DNA from: Bacteroidia bacterium
GTDB lineage: Bacteria > Bacteroidota > Bacteroidia > Bacteroidales > UBA12481
Assembly: GCA_026391235.1 (NCBI GenBank)
Contig: JAPLDV010000142.1
Location: forward strand, 1-20,418
Direction: 5' to 3'
DNA length: 20,418 bases
The notes under the pieces are model-generated. The model was not told the origin of the DNA. It ran no database searches and worked only from the letters and a program-made list of their open reading frames with translations. This document shows positions 1 to 8,250 of the stretch, one piece after another (position 1 is the first letter of the stretch; each line of letters opens with the position of its first letter). A program made the translations under genes and the position numbers.

Positions 1-576
1 CTCGAAATCAATCTTAACCTCCTTAACCTCCTTATCGCTCTTTTCCTTCTTATCGTTCTTTACGTTCTTATCGTTCTTTACGTCCTTATCGTTCTTTACG
101 TCCTTAACTCCCTTAACGCTGTCCTGTGGCTTCTCTTCGTCGCTTTCCGGAGCCAGCGGATTCTTTTCATCTTTCGAAAGAACGGCAGCATACACAGAGA
201 AAGCCTGGGGCCGTTCGTACGACGACATATCCAGCCAACCGATATTAAGGCCATAGTTCACGCTGGCCAGGAAATAGAGGTACTTACCGCCCTTGTCGAA
301 TACTGGGGAGCGGCTGAATGACATGCCGTCGGTAACCTGGAATGATTTTTTCTGATCCACCGACCAGACAAAAACTGCAGCGAATTCATTCGGAAGCCTT
401 TTGGAATATGCTATCCATTTGGAGTCGGGCGACCAGGCCGGGTAGATAATTCGTTCGGGGTGTGCAAAACCTTCGTTATCAATAACCTGTACTTTTTCTG
501 TTGCTACCTCCATTACGTATAAAGTACGGCCGGCATCGGCAAAGCTCAGGTATTTGGAATCAGGCGACCATTTTGG
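1..576 (-). CDS. Tricorn/S41-type peptidase, continuation after frameshift (partial, runs off window)
   Basis: Reading the minus strand from about 576 down to base 1 gives 192 codons without a stop, in a different frame from the upstream part. It begins PKWSPDSKYLSFADAGRT, which is the next propeller blade, and continues with a further PD40 motif (SPDSKWIAY) and SPVFDKGGKYLYFLAS. It then enters a lysine/aspartate-rich linker built from DVKNDK-type repeats and ends at the window edge in VKIDFE, a motif I associate with the region after the propeller in Bacteroidota tricorn homologues. The linker is low-complexity and is encoded by nonamer DNA repeats at 14-121. The segment has no start of its own and must be expressed with the upstream part if at all. 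The frame change could be a real lesion or an assembly error. Confidence 0.75.
14..121. repeat. Nonamer repeat tract inside the tricorn linker (12 units)
   Basis: Twelve consecutive 9-base units of the type TTAACCTCC, TTATCGTTC or TTTACGTCC run without a gap. Within them an 18-base double unit is repeated three times at 49-102. On the coding (minus) strand they encode the KNDK/DVK-rich linker. Because 9 is a multiple of 3, copy-number changes would keep the frame. A related tract occurs outside a gene at 2223-2274. Confidence 0.8.
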
Positions 577-1691
577 GCAAGAACCAGCTGATATTCACCG
601 GATTCATCAGTGAACCAGGCAATGGTTTTTCCATCGGGCGACCAGGCGGGCTCGCGGTCGGCAACGCCTTGTGAATTAGAGAGGTTGCGCACATCGCCTT
701 TTTCGGCAGGGGCGGTAAAAATATCACCGCGGGCGGCAAAAACAGCACGTGAACCAGTTGGGGAAATGCCGGCTGAATTTATATAGCTCTGGACTTTAAC
801 CCAATGCGGGCGCATCCAGGGGAAATCTCCGTTAATAGCGATATGCAATTGTACCGGTTGACCTCCATTGGCATCAAGAGTAAACAGATATCCGCCGTTT
901 TCAAAGATCAGTTTGCTATTCCCGCCTTCCAGGTTCTTGCAGTCGAATTCCTTAAAGAATGTTTCCTGTTTAACCTGACGGGTATTGGTATCGTATGACC
1001 ACACATTCATTGCAAAATCGCGGTCGGAGAGAAAGAATACCCTGCTGCCCAGCCAAACCGGGTCCTTATCGTTGCTGTTATCGAAAGGGATCTTTTCAAC
1101 ATCAAGAGAAGCCAGATCGATCAGGCGGATCGGATTGTTCTGTCCGCCCCTGTAGTTGCGGAATTCGTTTTCCCATGGATAGATCATCTGGTATGCGAAC
1201 CTTTTCCCATCAGGCGAAAACTTACCATGCACCCCGCGCGGAACAATAAACTTTTCCGGAAATCCGCCAGTTGCTGCAATGGACCAGAATTGATCAGGCA
1301 TCTGGTAAGGAGCATTCACACGCCCTGAAGTGAACAGGATTTTAGCTCCATCATTGGTCCAACCAGCCACACGGTCGTATCCGGGATGCCAGGTGAGCCT
1401 CACCGGAGTGCCTCCGGTAACCGGAAGAGTATAAACATCCGTATTACCATCATAATCAGCACAGAAAGCGATGAATTTGCCATCCGGCGAAAATTTCGGA
1501 TCTGCTTCAATACCTGGGAAGGTAGTCAGCCGGGAAGGATTCGTTCCATCGCTATTTGTGAGCCAGATATCGCCCGCATAAACAAAGGCAATGTGATCGC
1601 GGCTGATCGCTGGATTGCGGAGAAGCCGGGTTTCCTGGGAAATAGCCATCTGGCTCAGGAAGGCCAGAAAAATGAACGCAATATTTTTCAT
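546..1691 (-). CDS. Tricorn/S41-type peptidase, N-terminal propeller part (5' portion of a frameshifted gene)
   Basis: This is the start of a secreted tricorn-like protein, a family that degrades peptides in the periplasm or outside the cell. I start it at the ATG at 1691 because the protein then opens with a clear signal peptide (MKNIAFIFLAFLSQMAIS, cleaved near SQ-ET); the upstream in-frame ATG at 1727 would bury it. The 381 residues contain repeated PD40 propeller motifs (SPDGKFIAF, SPDGKRFAY, SPDGKTIAW) and the family-typical opening RNPAISRDHIAFVYAGDIW. The frame runs into a stop at 546, but the next reading frame continues the same propeller from about 576 to the window edge, so this is one gene broken by a frameshift. 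The catalytic PDZ and S41 serine protease domains would lie beyond the window. No Shine-Dalgarno sequence is visible. The family call is confident; whether the gene is functional is not. Confidence 0.85.
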   Translation of the reverse strand: MKNIAFIFLAFLSQMAISQETRLLRNPAISRDHIAFVYAGDIWLTNSDGTNPSRLTTFPGIEADPKFSPDGKFIAFCADYDGNTDVYTLPVTGGTPVRLTWHPGYDRVAGWTNDGAKILFTSGRVNAPYQMPDQFWSIAATGGFPEKFIVPRGVHGKFSPDGKRFAYQMIYPWENEFRNYRGGQNNPIRLIDLASLDVEKIPFDNSNDKDPVWLGSRVFFLSDRDFAMNVWSYDTNTRQVKQETFFKEFDCKNLEGGNSKLIFENGGYLFTLDANGGQPVQLHIAINGDFPWMRPHWVKVQSYINSAGISPTGSRAVFAARGDIFTAPAEKGDVRNLSNSQGVADREPAWSPDGKTIAWFTDESGEYQLVLAQNGRLIPNT

Positions 1692-1768
1692 AATGGGAGA
1701 TTTAAATTCAGATAGAAAAGTAAACAAAAAGATTGAGAAAAGGTTGAAGCGGTACTCTTAGCATTGCA

Positions 1769-1910
1769 CCTCGTTAGCGTTGGAAGGTCCCCGCTGCGTG
1801 GTCCTCGTTAGCGTGTTAAGGTCCCCGCTTTCGCGGGGATGACAGAATAGGGGTTTCGTGCTAAGGGGAAAGGTCCACGCCCCACGCTTTCGCAGGGATG
1901 ACAGAAATTG
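1769..1910. repeat. Cluster of GC-rich palindromic repeat units
   Basis: A 27-base segment beginning CCTCGTTAGCGT and ending GGTCCCCGCT occurs at 1769-1795 and again, slightly altered, at 1803-1829. The second copy continues into a perfect hairpin, TCCCCGC-TTTC-GCGGGGA at 1822-1839, followed by TGACAGAA. A decayed copy ending CGCAGGGATGACAGAA follows at about 1872-1906. The same hairpin type (CCCCGC/GCGGGG then TGACA) recurs at 13193-13240, with close relatives at 9798 and 11711. It looks like a dispersed extragenic palindrome. No T-run follows, so it is not a clear terminator. Confidence 0.7.
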
Positions 1911-2222
1911 GATTTTCCTATTAATTATCACTAATTTTAACTAGTGGTTAGATTAACAATATGTTATCCGGGCTTCAGCCCAAACTTTTTCAACATCAGG
2001 GATTTGCAGAACAGCGCAGCAAAAATTGGCCTACTGAATAGCTGATAATCAATAATTGCATATGACTAAAAAAAGTTTCATGGGTGTATTCCGAGTAGGT
2101 AGTATAAAAATAATCATTTATGTTAGGATTCTCAAAACTCTGAGGGTCAATTTTCCAGACAGGCAATTTGAGTCTTACAACCTTTCAATACCATTCTACC
2201 TCTCTCAACCCTCCTAACCAAT
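1911..2222. other. Non-coding stretch, nothing clear
   Basis: This AT-rich stretch holds no convincing reading frame on either strand. The only structure I see is a short perfect palindrome, GGGCTTCAGCCC at 1970-1981, which resembles small extragenic palindromes common in this phylum. No RNA gene was recognised. Confidence 0.5.
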
Positions 2223-2274
2223 TTAACGCCCTCACGTCCTTAACTCCCTCACGTCCTTTTCGCCCTTAACATTC
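2223..2274. repeat. Nonamer-like repeat tract upstream of the C1 peptidase gene
   Basis: Alternating 8-9 base units (TTAACGCCC, TCACGTCC, TTAACTCCC, TCACGTCC, TTTTCGCCC, TTAACATTC) form a pyrimidine-rich tract ending 45 bases before the ATG at 2320. The units are the same type as those inside the tricorn linker at 14-121. Downstream, TATCTTTA at 2294-2301 matches 7 of 8 positions of the TAnnTTTG promoter element, but no partner TTTG is seen at the right distance, so I do not call a promoter. Confidence 0.65.
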
Positions 2275-2319
2275 TCCCTTACTCCAATCTTTTTATCTTT
2301 ATCGCCGATATTTTAAAGT

Positions 2320-4803
2320 ATGGGCGATTCCTTCAGGAGGTTTTTGACTGCTACCGCTTTAGTTTTGGCCGGGATTACTGCCTTCGGCCAGGATTACGAC
2401 AGCATGAGGCTGGCGCAGCTGCCAAAACTATCCATGCCCGGCGGATTGAAATCATCAGGGTTGCCCTATAAAGTAGATAATTCACGAACCAAACATTTTC
2501 CGGAAATTTTTACTCAGTTTGGATACAGCTGCAACCAGGCGGCCTCTATCAGCGTTGGTTTTACCTACGAATTAAATGCATTGAGGAACCTGGATGCCGT
2601 TTATGAGCAGAACAGGCTGCCGGCATTTTTCGCCTGGAACATGATGAATTCCGGAAATATAGAAACCGGAGTGTCGTATTTCGAAAGCTGGGACATGGTT
2701 CGTGCGATCGGTTGCCCCAACTGGTCAGATTATGGCGGCAATTTCATCAATGAATCCATATGGATGAGCGGTTATTTCCGTTACTATCGCGGTATGCAAA
2801 ACCGCATTGAAGATGTTTACTCCATTGATGTGAGCACCGAACAGGGCCTTCTCACCTTAAAACACTGGTTATATGATCACCTCGGGGACTATCGGCCAGG
2901 GGGGGTCGCCAACTTTCAGCTTGCCTCGTTCGGCGAGAAGTTCTGGCCTTTACCCGAGGGAACCGAAGATGCAGGAAAGTTGATCATTCCTTATTTCGGC
3001 CCTGCCGTGGGCCATACAATGACCTTCACCGGGTACAACGACTCGGTGAGATATGATTTCAATAACGACGGCCAATACACCAATAATCTGGATACCAATG
3101 GTGACGGTCAGGTTACCATGGCTGACTGGGAGATCGGGGCACTGATCTGTGTAAATACCTATGGTACAGAATGGGGCAACGAAGGAAGGGCCTATGTTCC
3201 TTACCGGATACTTCCTCTTCACCCCGACCAGGGAGGGATATGGATGAAATCGGTGGTGATTGCCAAGCCTCACAAGAGTTATAAACCGCTTCTTACGCTA
3301 CGCACCCAGCTTAGATATCCGGACCGGTCAAAGCTTTGGATCTCGGCAGGGGTGTCGCAGGATCCTGCCGCAATTGAGCCTGAGTTCATCCTGGATCAGC
3401 CTGTGTTTCATTATCAGGGCGGGCAACTGCCAATGCAGGGCCGGGGACCGGACGATCCGGAATTAATTGAGATCGGGATCGATGCCACTCCTTTGCTCAG
3501 TCATGTGCAGAGCGGACAGCCGGCAGCTTTTTTTATTGTTGTATGCGAACAGGACCCCACCTCTTCGAGTGATGGAAATATCGGTTATTACTCCATTATT
3601 GAATACGTTAATGAAGAACAGGAGCACACGGGAGACCAGCGGAACATGCCTATCGATACACCATTTACGGCCTTGCCGGTTGTGCTTACTCCATCTTTTG
3701 ACGGTCCTGCTATATTAACCGCCCAGTTGCCCGGAGCAACAGCAGGGCAGGATTACCAGGTGAAACTTGAGGCAGGAGGCGGAACGGCCCCCTATAAATG
3801 GCTCCCGGCACAGGATACCTGGCTGGAAACCAAATTCGAGGCCCCGTTCCCCGTCACATTCGAAAATAGAATTTTGCCGGATGGTGAAAATATCGATAAA
3901 AAAACTGTTGTGCTGCCCTTTGATTTCCCTTATCGAGGAAAGATTTACCGCGAGATGGCCCTTACCGGAAAGGGAGGTATTATACTGGTGCAGAACGATC
4001 TGTATATTCCCTATGGCTTTGAATTAAGAGAACTGCTCGGTTTGAACATCGCCATATATCCATTTTACAGTACGGAATTCCAGTATCTGGATTTCGCAGA
4101 TGGGGTTTATTACGAGGCAAATCCTTCAGTGGTCACTGTGTATTGGAACGCCTCTATGACCGGAAACGGGCAGATTTCAGATGTGAATTTTGCAGCCCGG
4201 CTCTATGCCGATGGTGTTATTGAATTCTTTTACGGGAATTTTCGGAATAATACCACAACTCCCTGGCTCATAGGATTAACCGGAGGCAGCAAGGACCAAT
4301 CGTACTACCCGGTAGTAAATGCAACAGGCATATCAGCCGGACTGAATATCCGGTTCAAGCCGCCTGTTTTGCCTGAAGAGCTGCAGATAACCAAAGATGG
4401 CTTTTTGACCTGCAAACCTCCGGAGCCGGGTAAAACCTGGATGATTCCCGTTTGTGTGGAAGATTATCAGGGATTGCGCGCCTACCGTAAGCTTGCTTTG
4501 TCGACCGCACCGCTCGACGCCAATGGTACTGATCTCCCCAATCCGAAGATCAGGATATATCCTAACCCGATAACAGACAGGGCATATATTCAGGTTGAAA
4601 GCAACCGGAATGGAGCTATTAATCTGATAATCTTTGATGTATCAGGAAAAACATTATTAACCAGGAGCTTTCCAATAAAGGCCGGAAAGACCGTATGCAC
4701 GATGGATTTAAGCAAGGATGTTGCGCCAGGAATCTACATTATTCAGGTAACCGGGATAACTACCTTCAGATCGAAAATCTATTTCAACATCCCTTCCGGA
4801 TAG
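2320..4803 (+). CDS. Secreted papain-like (C1) cysteine peptidase with EF-hand insertion and T9SS sorting domain
   Basis: The 827-residue protein starts with a signal peptide (about residues 1-23, ending ITAFGQ). The papain-type active site is visible: Q66 and Cys71 in QFGYSCNQAAS, His232 in GHTMTFTGY, and Asn279 in VNTYGTEWGNEG. Between His and Asn lies an insertion with two calcium-loop motifs, DFNNDGQ (246-252) and the canonical EF-hand/dockerin-like DTNGDGQVTMAD (258-269). A putative Ig-like segment (ATAGQDYQVKLEAGGGTAPYKW, near 476-495) and a beta-rich region follow. The last ~85 residues (from PNPKIRIYPNP) are a type A T9SS C-terminal sorting domain ending in a FRSKIYFNI strand, so the protein is predicted to be exported and attached to or released from the cell surface. 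The active site Cys is preceded by YS rather than the usual CGS. The 3' end overlaps the convergent gene by 25 bases. Confidence 0.85.
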   Translation: MGDSFRRFLTATALVLAGITAFGQDYDSMRLAQLPKLSMPGGLKSSGLPYKVDNSRTKHFPEIFTQFGYSCNQAASISVGFTYELNALRNLDAVYEQNRLPAFFAWNMMNSGNIETGVSYFESWDMVRAIGCPNWSDYGGNFINESIWMSGYFRYYRGMQNRIEDVYSIDVSTEQGLLTLKHWLYDHLGDYRPGGVANFQLASFGEKFWPLPEGTEDAGKLIIPYFGPAVGHTMTFTGYNDSVRYDFNNDGQYTNNLDTNGDGQVTMADWEIGALICVNTYGTEWGNEGRAYVPYRILPLHPDQGGIWMKSVVIAKPHKSYKPLLTLRTQLRYPDRSKLWISAGVSQDPAAIEPEFILDQPVFHYQGGQLPMQGRGPDDPELIEIGIDATPLLSHVQSGQPAAFFIVVCEQDPTSSSDGNIGYYSIIEYVNEEQEHTGDQRNMPIDTPFTALPVVLTPSFDGPAILTAQLPGATAGQDYQVKLEAGGGTAPYKWLPAQDTWLETKFEAPFPVTFENRILPDGENIDKKTVVLPFDFPYRGKIYREMALTGKGGIILVQNDLYIPYGFELRELLGLNIAIYPFYSTEFQYLDFADGVYYEANPSVVTVYWNASMTGNGQISDVNFAARLYADGVIEFFYGNFRNNTTTPWLIGLTGGSKDQSYYPVVNATGISAGLNIRFKPPVLPEELQITKDGFLTCKPPEPGKTWMIPVCVEDYQGLRAYRKLALSTAPLDANGTDLPNPKIRIYPNPITDRAYIQVESNRNGAINLIIFDVSGKTLLTRSFPIKAGKTVCTMDLSKDVAPGIYIIQVTGITTFRSKIYFNIPSG

Positions 4804-7103
4804 AATCGATTGTTAAGTATCCAGCCTTTACCGGGTTCTGTTCCATAAACATCCGTGTCAGCTTTGCGGATTAGCAAATCATCGATGATAATCGCCTTCT
4901 TAATCTTACTGGGGAACAGTGTCAGGGAAACTGTGTCACCAGGAGAAACCGGGATCGTGAGCTCAATTAATCCCCAGGGTCCGTCAATTTGCTTAAGATA
5001 TTTTGCCAAGATATTTGTTTTGTAACTGGCAACTTTCCCATTGGAATTAATCGTCACGATTTCAAGTGTTACCCGGGGCATGTTGTCATCCTTGAAGTTT
5101 TTCACCCAGAATGAAAAAGCTACATTGGCCGGTAATGGAATACCATTGATCTTTTCATTAAAAATCTTACTGATTGTTTTATAAGGAAGCACCAGCGTTC
5201 CTTTGCCCAGATATCCGATATCGGAGTTTTTTTCGGAAAAATTCCGATAAGTATAGGCAACCGTGGTATCCGGCATCGTGAATCTTTGTCCGTCGAAAAC
5301 AGCTGACGGATCTTTCGATCCATGGAGAGCCATAATATGTATCCGGCTCAGATCCCGCAATGTATCGGGAGATATTTCGCTCAATGAAAAATTACCAAGA
5401 GTAGCCACTGGCCGGCAATGCCCGAGGATCAGTTGTTCGCCGATACCAATCTGATCGCAGGCAGCTGATAAAACCAGGATGGGTTTGGAAGAGTGCAGCT
5501 CACCGAGGATAGCCGGTATCCGGTAGGGTTCCATCACCAACTCCACTGATTTATAGGTTTGCGTAAGGGAAGTGCGGCCAAGCATAACACCATGGATCGG
5601 CAGACCGGTTTTTAAGGATACATTAAATGCCTCCTCTAACATCCCGCAGGAAGATTCGATCCAGATATTCTCTGATCCGATATGGAAGAAAGGGAGCGGA
5701 AGTATAGACTGGTATTTTGCAGGATCGATACTTTTTACCCAGGCATTTGCCGGTAAGATATTTCTATTATCGCTGAATTGCGGATTTTTGTTATTGAGTT
5801 GCCGGGCAATCATTTTGACGTTCACATGCGCCTCGGCAAATAGGATCAGCAAGGTTGCAGTCATAAGAATCCAGGGTACGATTTTTCGCTGTTTTGACTG
5901 GAAAAATCTCCAAACCGAGTAAACCGCCAGAATATTCATGGCATAATAAAAAACCCATGCAAACCTGCTGATAGCCCGGATTTGACGGGCCGGGCCAATA
6001 TAATCCACCAGATCTTTCATCCCCAGAATGAATGGGATACCAAAAGAGTACAGCAGGATCAGGAAAGAGCTCCAGAACAGGTAAGTGAGAAAAAGGTTAT
6101 TATCATACATTAAGCCCGAATGAAACCGGCTCCTGAACAGCCGGCCGGCTGATCTTCCGAAAAACATTGCACACCCCAGCGTAGCCACCATCCCGATATA
6201 GGCAAAACCTTCCCAATTAACATGATTATAGGTAATTATGTGATGGAGAAAAGATCCGTAGTGGCGATCGGCCGGAAGAAAAACACTTTCAGGATAGGCC
6301 CGGTAAAACAGAAATCCGAAAGGATACTTTGCACGATCGAAGGCATCGGATGAAAAATACATCAGCAACTGGATGATGATAACAGGCAAAACAAGCTGAA
6401 TAATGACATGCGGCAACCAGGTTTTCCATTTGCCATATAAATCCGACCGTCCGATTCCGAAAAACACCCAGAAGATAAATATCAACAAAGCCAGGAAAGC
6501 CATATAATACATGTGGGTGGTGGCTGACCAAAGCACCAGCAAACACATGGCTATGCTGTATTTGAAAGCGGGCTTTTTGGAAAATTTAAGGAGCAGATAT
6601 ATCGCTGCAGGAATCACAAATACGTATGAAAGGGAAAAGTGACCACCGAGTCTGCCAACTTGTGGAGAAAGCATTGAAATTCCGATGCCGGCTGCCAGGC
6701 TCAGAACAGCCGGCAATCCAAGTTCGACCAATATCAGGTATATAAACAGGGCCGCAAGGGCAATGGCAAATAAGAGAATACCGTTCCAAACGGCAATTGA
6801 ATAATTATAAAGATCCGGAAATACTTTACACAACTGCCGCATGGCTTCACTTAGCAACGGTTGATTATCGGTAAAAAAGACTGATTCTCCGTAAGGATAA
6901 TTCATCCCTTCAAATCGAAGTGCAGTTGAATCATCTTTAATATGATACAAATAACAGTAATAAGATTTAAATCCGTCGCCGCCGCCATTGAACAGGGAGG
7001 TATTGAGCGATTTAACTACCGGGGCAAAATAAATGCAAATTAAGATGGCACTGATCAGCAGAGTTGCAATCCAGCCAATTTTAACTGATAAATGGCGGTT
7101 CAT
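4779..7103 (-). CDS. Polytopic membrane protein, possible GT-C-type glycosyltransferase
   Basis: I start this 774-residue protein at the ATG at 7103, one base after the TAA of the upstream glycosyltransferase; a longer in-frame start at 7223 would overlap that gene by over 100 bases. The N-terminal ~450 residues hold about ten hydrophobic helices. After the first helix an extracytoplasmic loop carries GGGDGFKSYYCYLYH; an acidic residue in the first loop is typical of polyprenyl-phosphate-sugar-dependent GT-C enzymes. The C-terminal ~320 residues are soluble and end in a beta-rich part (AFSFWVKNF ... WGLIELTIPVSPGDTVSLTL ... IIIDDLLIRK) that resembles a jelly-roll carbohydrate-binding domain. 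I do not recognise the exact family. GT-C is inferred from topology and from the coupled GtrB-like neighbour; a polysaccharide-modifying membrane protein of another fold is possible. Confidence 0.7.
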   Translation of the reverse strand: MNRHLSVKIGWIATLLISAILICIYFAPVVKSLNTSLFNGGGDGFKSYYCYLYHIKDDSTALRFEGMNYPYGESVFFTDNQPLLSEAMRQLCKVFPDLYNYSIAVWNGILLFAIALAALFIYLILVELGLPAVLSLAAGIGISMLSPQVGRLGGHFSLSYVFVIPAAIYLLLKFSKKPAFKYSIAMCLLVLWSATTHMYYMAFLALLIFIFWVFFGIGRSDLYGKWKTWLPHVIIQLVLPVIIIQLLMYFSSDAFDRAKYPFGFLFYRAYPESVFLPADRHYGSFLHHIITYNHVNWEGFAYIGMVATLGCAMFFGRSAGRLFRSRFHSGLMYDNNLFLTYLFWSSFLILLYSFGIPFILGMKDLVDYIGPARQIRAISRFAWVFYYAMNILAVYSVWRFFQSKQRKIVPWILMTATLLILFAEAHVNVKMIARQLNNKNPQFSDNRNILPANAWVKSIDPAKYQSILPLPFFHIGSENIWIESSCGMLEEAFNVSLKTGLPIHGVMLGRTSLTQTYKSVELVMEPYRIPAILGELHSSKPILVLSAACDQIGIGEQLILGHCRPVATLGNFSLSEISPDTLRDLSRIHIMALHGSKDPSAVFDGQRFTMPDTTVAYTYRNFSEKNSDIGYLGKGTLVLPYKTISKIFNEKINGIPLPANVAFSFWVKNFKDDNMPRVTLEIVTINSNGKVASYKTNILAKYLKQIDGPWGLIELTIPVSPGDTVSLTLFPSKIKKAIIIDDLLIRKADTDVYGTEPGKGWILNNRFYPEGMLK

Positions 7104-7104
7104 G

Positions 7105-8043
7105 TTATTTCTGATGTTCCCTAGTATTGTCCTTAATAAAAAACAATGGACGGTTCTTTGATTCATTATATATCCGGGCAATATATTCTCCGATAATACC
7201 CAGGCATAACAACTGAACACCACCGAGCAATACCACTACTGCAATCAGGGAGGTCCATCCGGGGGAGGTATGACCGGTGAGAAAGGCGATCAATGCATAA
7301 AAAATATATAGCAAACCAATTATGGTAGTGACGATTCCAAGATAGGCTGATATTCTCAGAGGCTTACTGGAGAAGGCAGCAATTCCGTCGAGACCGAGCC
7401 GCACCATCTTTTTCAGCGTGTAATTTGTTTGCCCCTGTTTACGGGGCGGAGCCACATAGGAAACGATCCCCTGCTTAAAACCCATCCAAACGACCAGGCC
7501 CCGGTTAAACCGGTCCTTCTCAGGAAAGGCAAGAAATGCGTCGAGAGCTTGGCGGGTAAACAATCGGAAATCGGCTGAACCGGGCTCCAGTTTTACATCG
7601 CTGAGGCGGTTGAGAATGGCATAAAACCCGGCCGATGACCATTTCTTGAACTTACCTGTTCCCAGGTGTTCAATCCGCTTGGTATTGACAATATCAAATC
7701 CCTCCGACTGCACCTCGATTAATCTGGGTATCAGTTCGGGCGGGTGCTGAAGATCGGCATCCAGAGTGATGATCAGATTCCCGCACGCTTCATTCAAACC
7801 TGCGATCAGGGCAATTTGCTGTCCAAAATTTCGGGAAAGGGAAATCCCGATGATCCGGGGATCTTCAATAGCAAATTGCCTGATTATTTGAAACGTATCG
7901 TCGCTGCTGCCGTCATCAACAAGAATAATTTCCCAGGATCTGCCGAGATTATTCAATGTATTCTTAAGCCTGATTAGCAACTCATTAATATTTCCAGCTT
8001 CATTCAACAATGGAATGACTAATGAAATTTCGGTTAGGTTCAT
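7105..8043 (-). CDS. GtrB/DPM1-like family 2 glycosyltransferase (polyprenyl-phosphate sugar synthase)
   Basis: The 312-residue protein matches the GT2 group that transfers a sugar from a nucleotide donor to undecaprenyl phosphate on the cytoplasmic face of the inner membrane. Visible motifs are the nucleotide-binding VDDGSSDDT (42-50), the metal-binding DAD in LDADLQHPPE (94-103), GSADFRLF (155-162) and the basic RKQGQTNYTLKK (201-212). Two C-terminal membrane helices (about 232-256 and 264-289) and the following IGEYIARIYNE motif are characteristic of GtrB/ArnC/DPM1-like members. Length is normal for the group. The ATG at 8043 gives the standard N-terminus (EISLVIPLLNEAGNI). It is the first gene of a two-gene operon with the membrane protein ending at 4779, separated by one base. 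The sugar cannot be told from the sequence. Confidence 0.92.
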   Translation of the reverse strand: MNLTEISLVIPLLNEAGNINELLIRLKNTLNNLGRSWEIILVDDGSSDDTFQIIRQFAIEDPRIIGISLSRNFGQQIALIAGLNEACGNLIITLDADLQHPPELIPRLIEVQSEGFDIVNTKRIEHLGTGKFKKWSSAGFYAILNRLSDVKLEPGSADFRLFTRQALDAFLAFPEKDRFNRGLVVWMGFKQGIVSYVAPPRKQGQTNYTLKKMVRLGLDGIAAFSSKPLRISAYLGIVTTIIGLLYIFYALIAFLTGHTSPGWTSLIAVVVLLGGVQLLCLGIIGEYIARIYNESKNRPLFFIKDNTREHQK

Positions 8044-8060
8044 GAAGTTTTGAATTGGAC

Positions 8061-8094
8061 CAAAGGTAATTATTCACGATAATATTCGCTAAAG
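8061..8094 (-). promoter_or_regulatory. Probable Bacteroidota-type promoter of the glycosyltransferase operon
   Basis: On the minus strand TACCTTTG (8068-8061) matches the -7 consensus TAnnTTTG exactly. An imperfect -33 element, CTTTAG (8094-8089), lies 20-21 bases upstream. Transcription would start near 8054, leaving a leader of about a dozen bases. Confidence 0.5.
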
Positions 8095-8186
8095 TCCACA
8101 AAAAATTGGTTTAACAACGGATCTTTGGATTGAAAAATATTACTTTTACGTATCCCCCATTTCTTTAATAAACATAAAATCCGTAG

Positions 8187-8204
8187 AGACGCATAATTGC
8201 GTCT
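8187..8204. repeat. Small palindrome AGACGCA/TGCGTCT
   Basis: A perfect 7-bp stem (AGACGCA, loop TAAT, TGCGTCT) lies between the divergent promoters, just upstream of the heptamer tract. No T-run follows. It resembles a dispersed extragenic palindrome. The rest of the 207-base divergent intergenic region holds only the promoter and the heptamers. Confidence 0.6.
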
Positions 8205-8211
8205 TCCGCTT

Positions 8212-8250
8212 GACAACGGACAACGGACAACGGACAACCGACAACTGACA
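8212..8250 (+). repeat. GACAACN heptamer array abutting the first A-family start codon
   Basis: Five tandem 7-base units (GACAACG three times, GACAACC, GACAACT) are followed by a sixth, GACAATG, whose last three bases are the ATG at 8251. There is no Shine-Dalgarno sequence. Changes in copy number would not shift the coding frame because translation starts downstream, but they would change the leader. Confidence 0.8.

Noticed and set aside
2294..2301. TATCTTTA as the promoter of the C1 peptidase gene
   Set aside because: The -7 match is 7 of 8 but there is no TTTG about 20 bases upstream.
3091..3132. Dockerin/cellulosome component
   Set aside because: Only a short EF-hand-like stretch is present inside the peptidase domain, not a duplicated C-terminal dockerin, and no cohesin is seen.
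8124..8148. Promoter for the A/B genes (TTTG 8124, TACTTTTA 8141)
   Set aside because: The two elements are only 13 bases apart and the -7 match is imperfect, so the site is not supported.
8212..8250. Heptamer array as a CRISPR or origin iteron cluster
   Set aside because: Units are 7 bases with no spacers, no cas or replication genes are near, and the array ends in a start codon.
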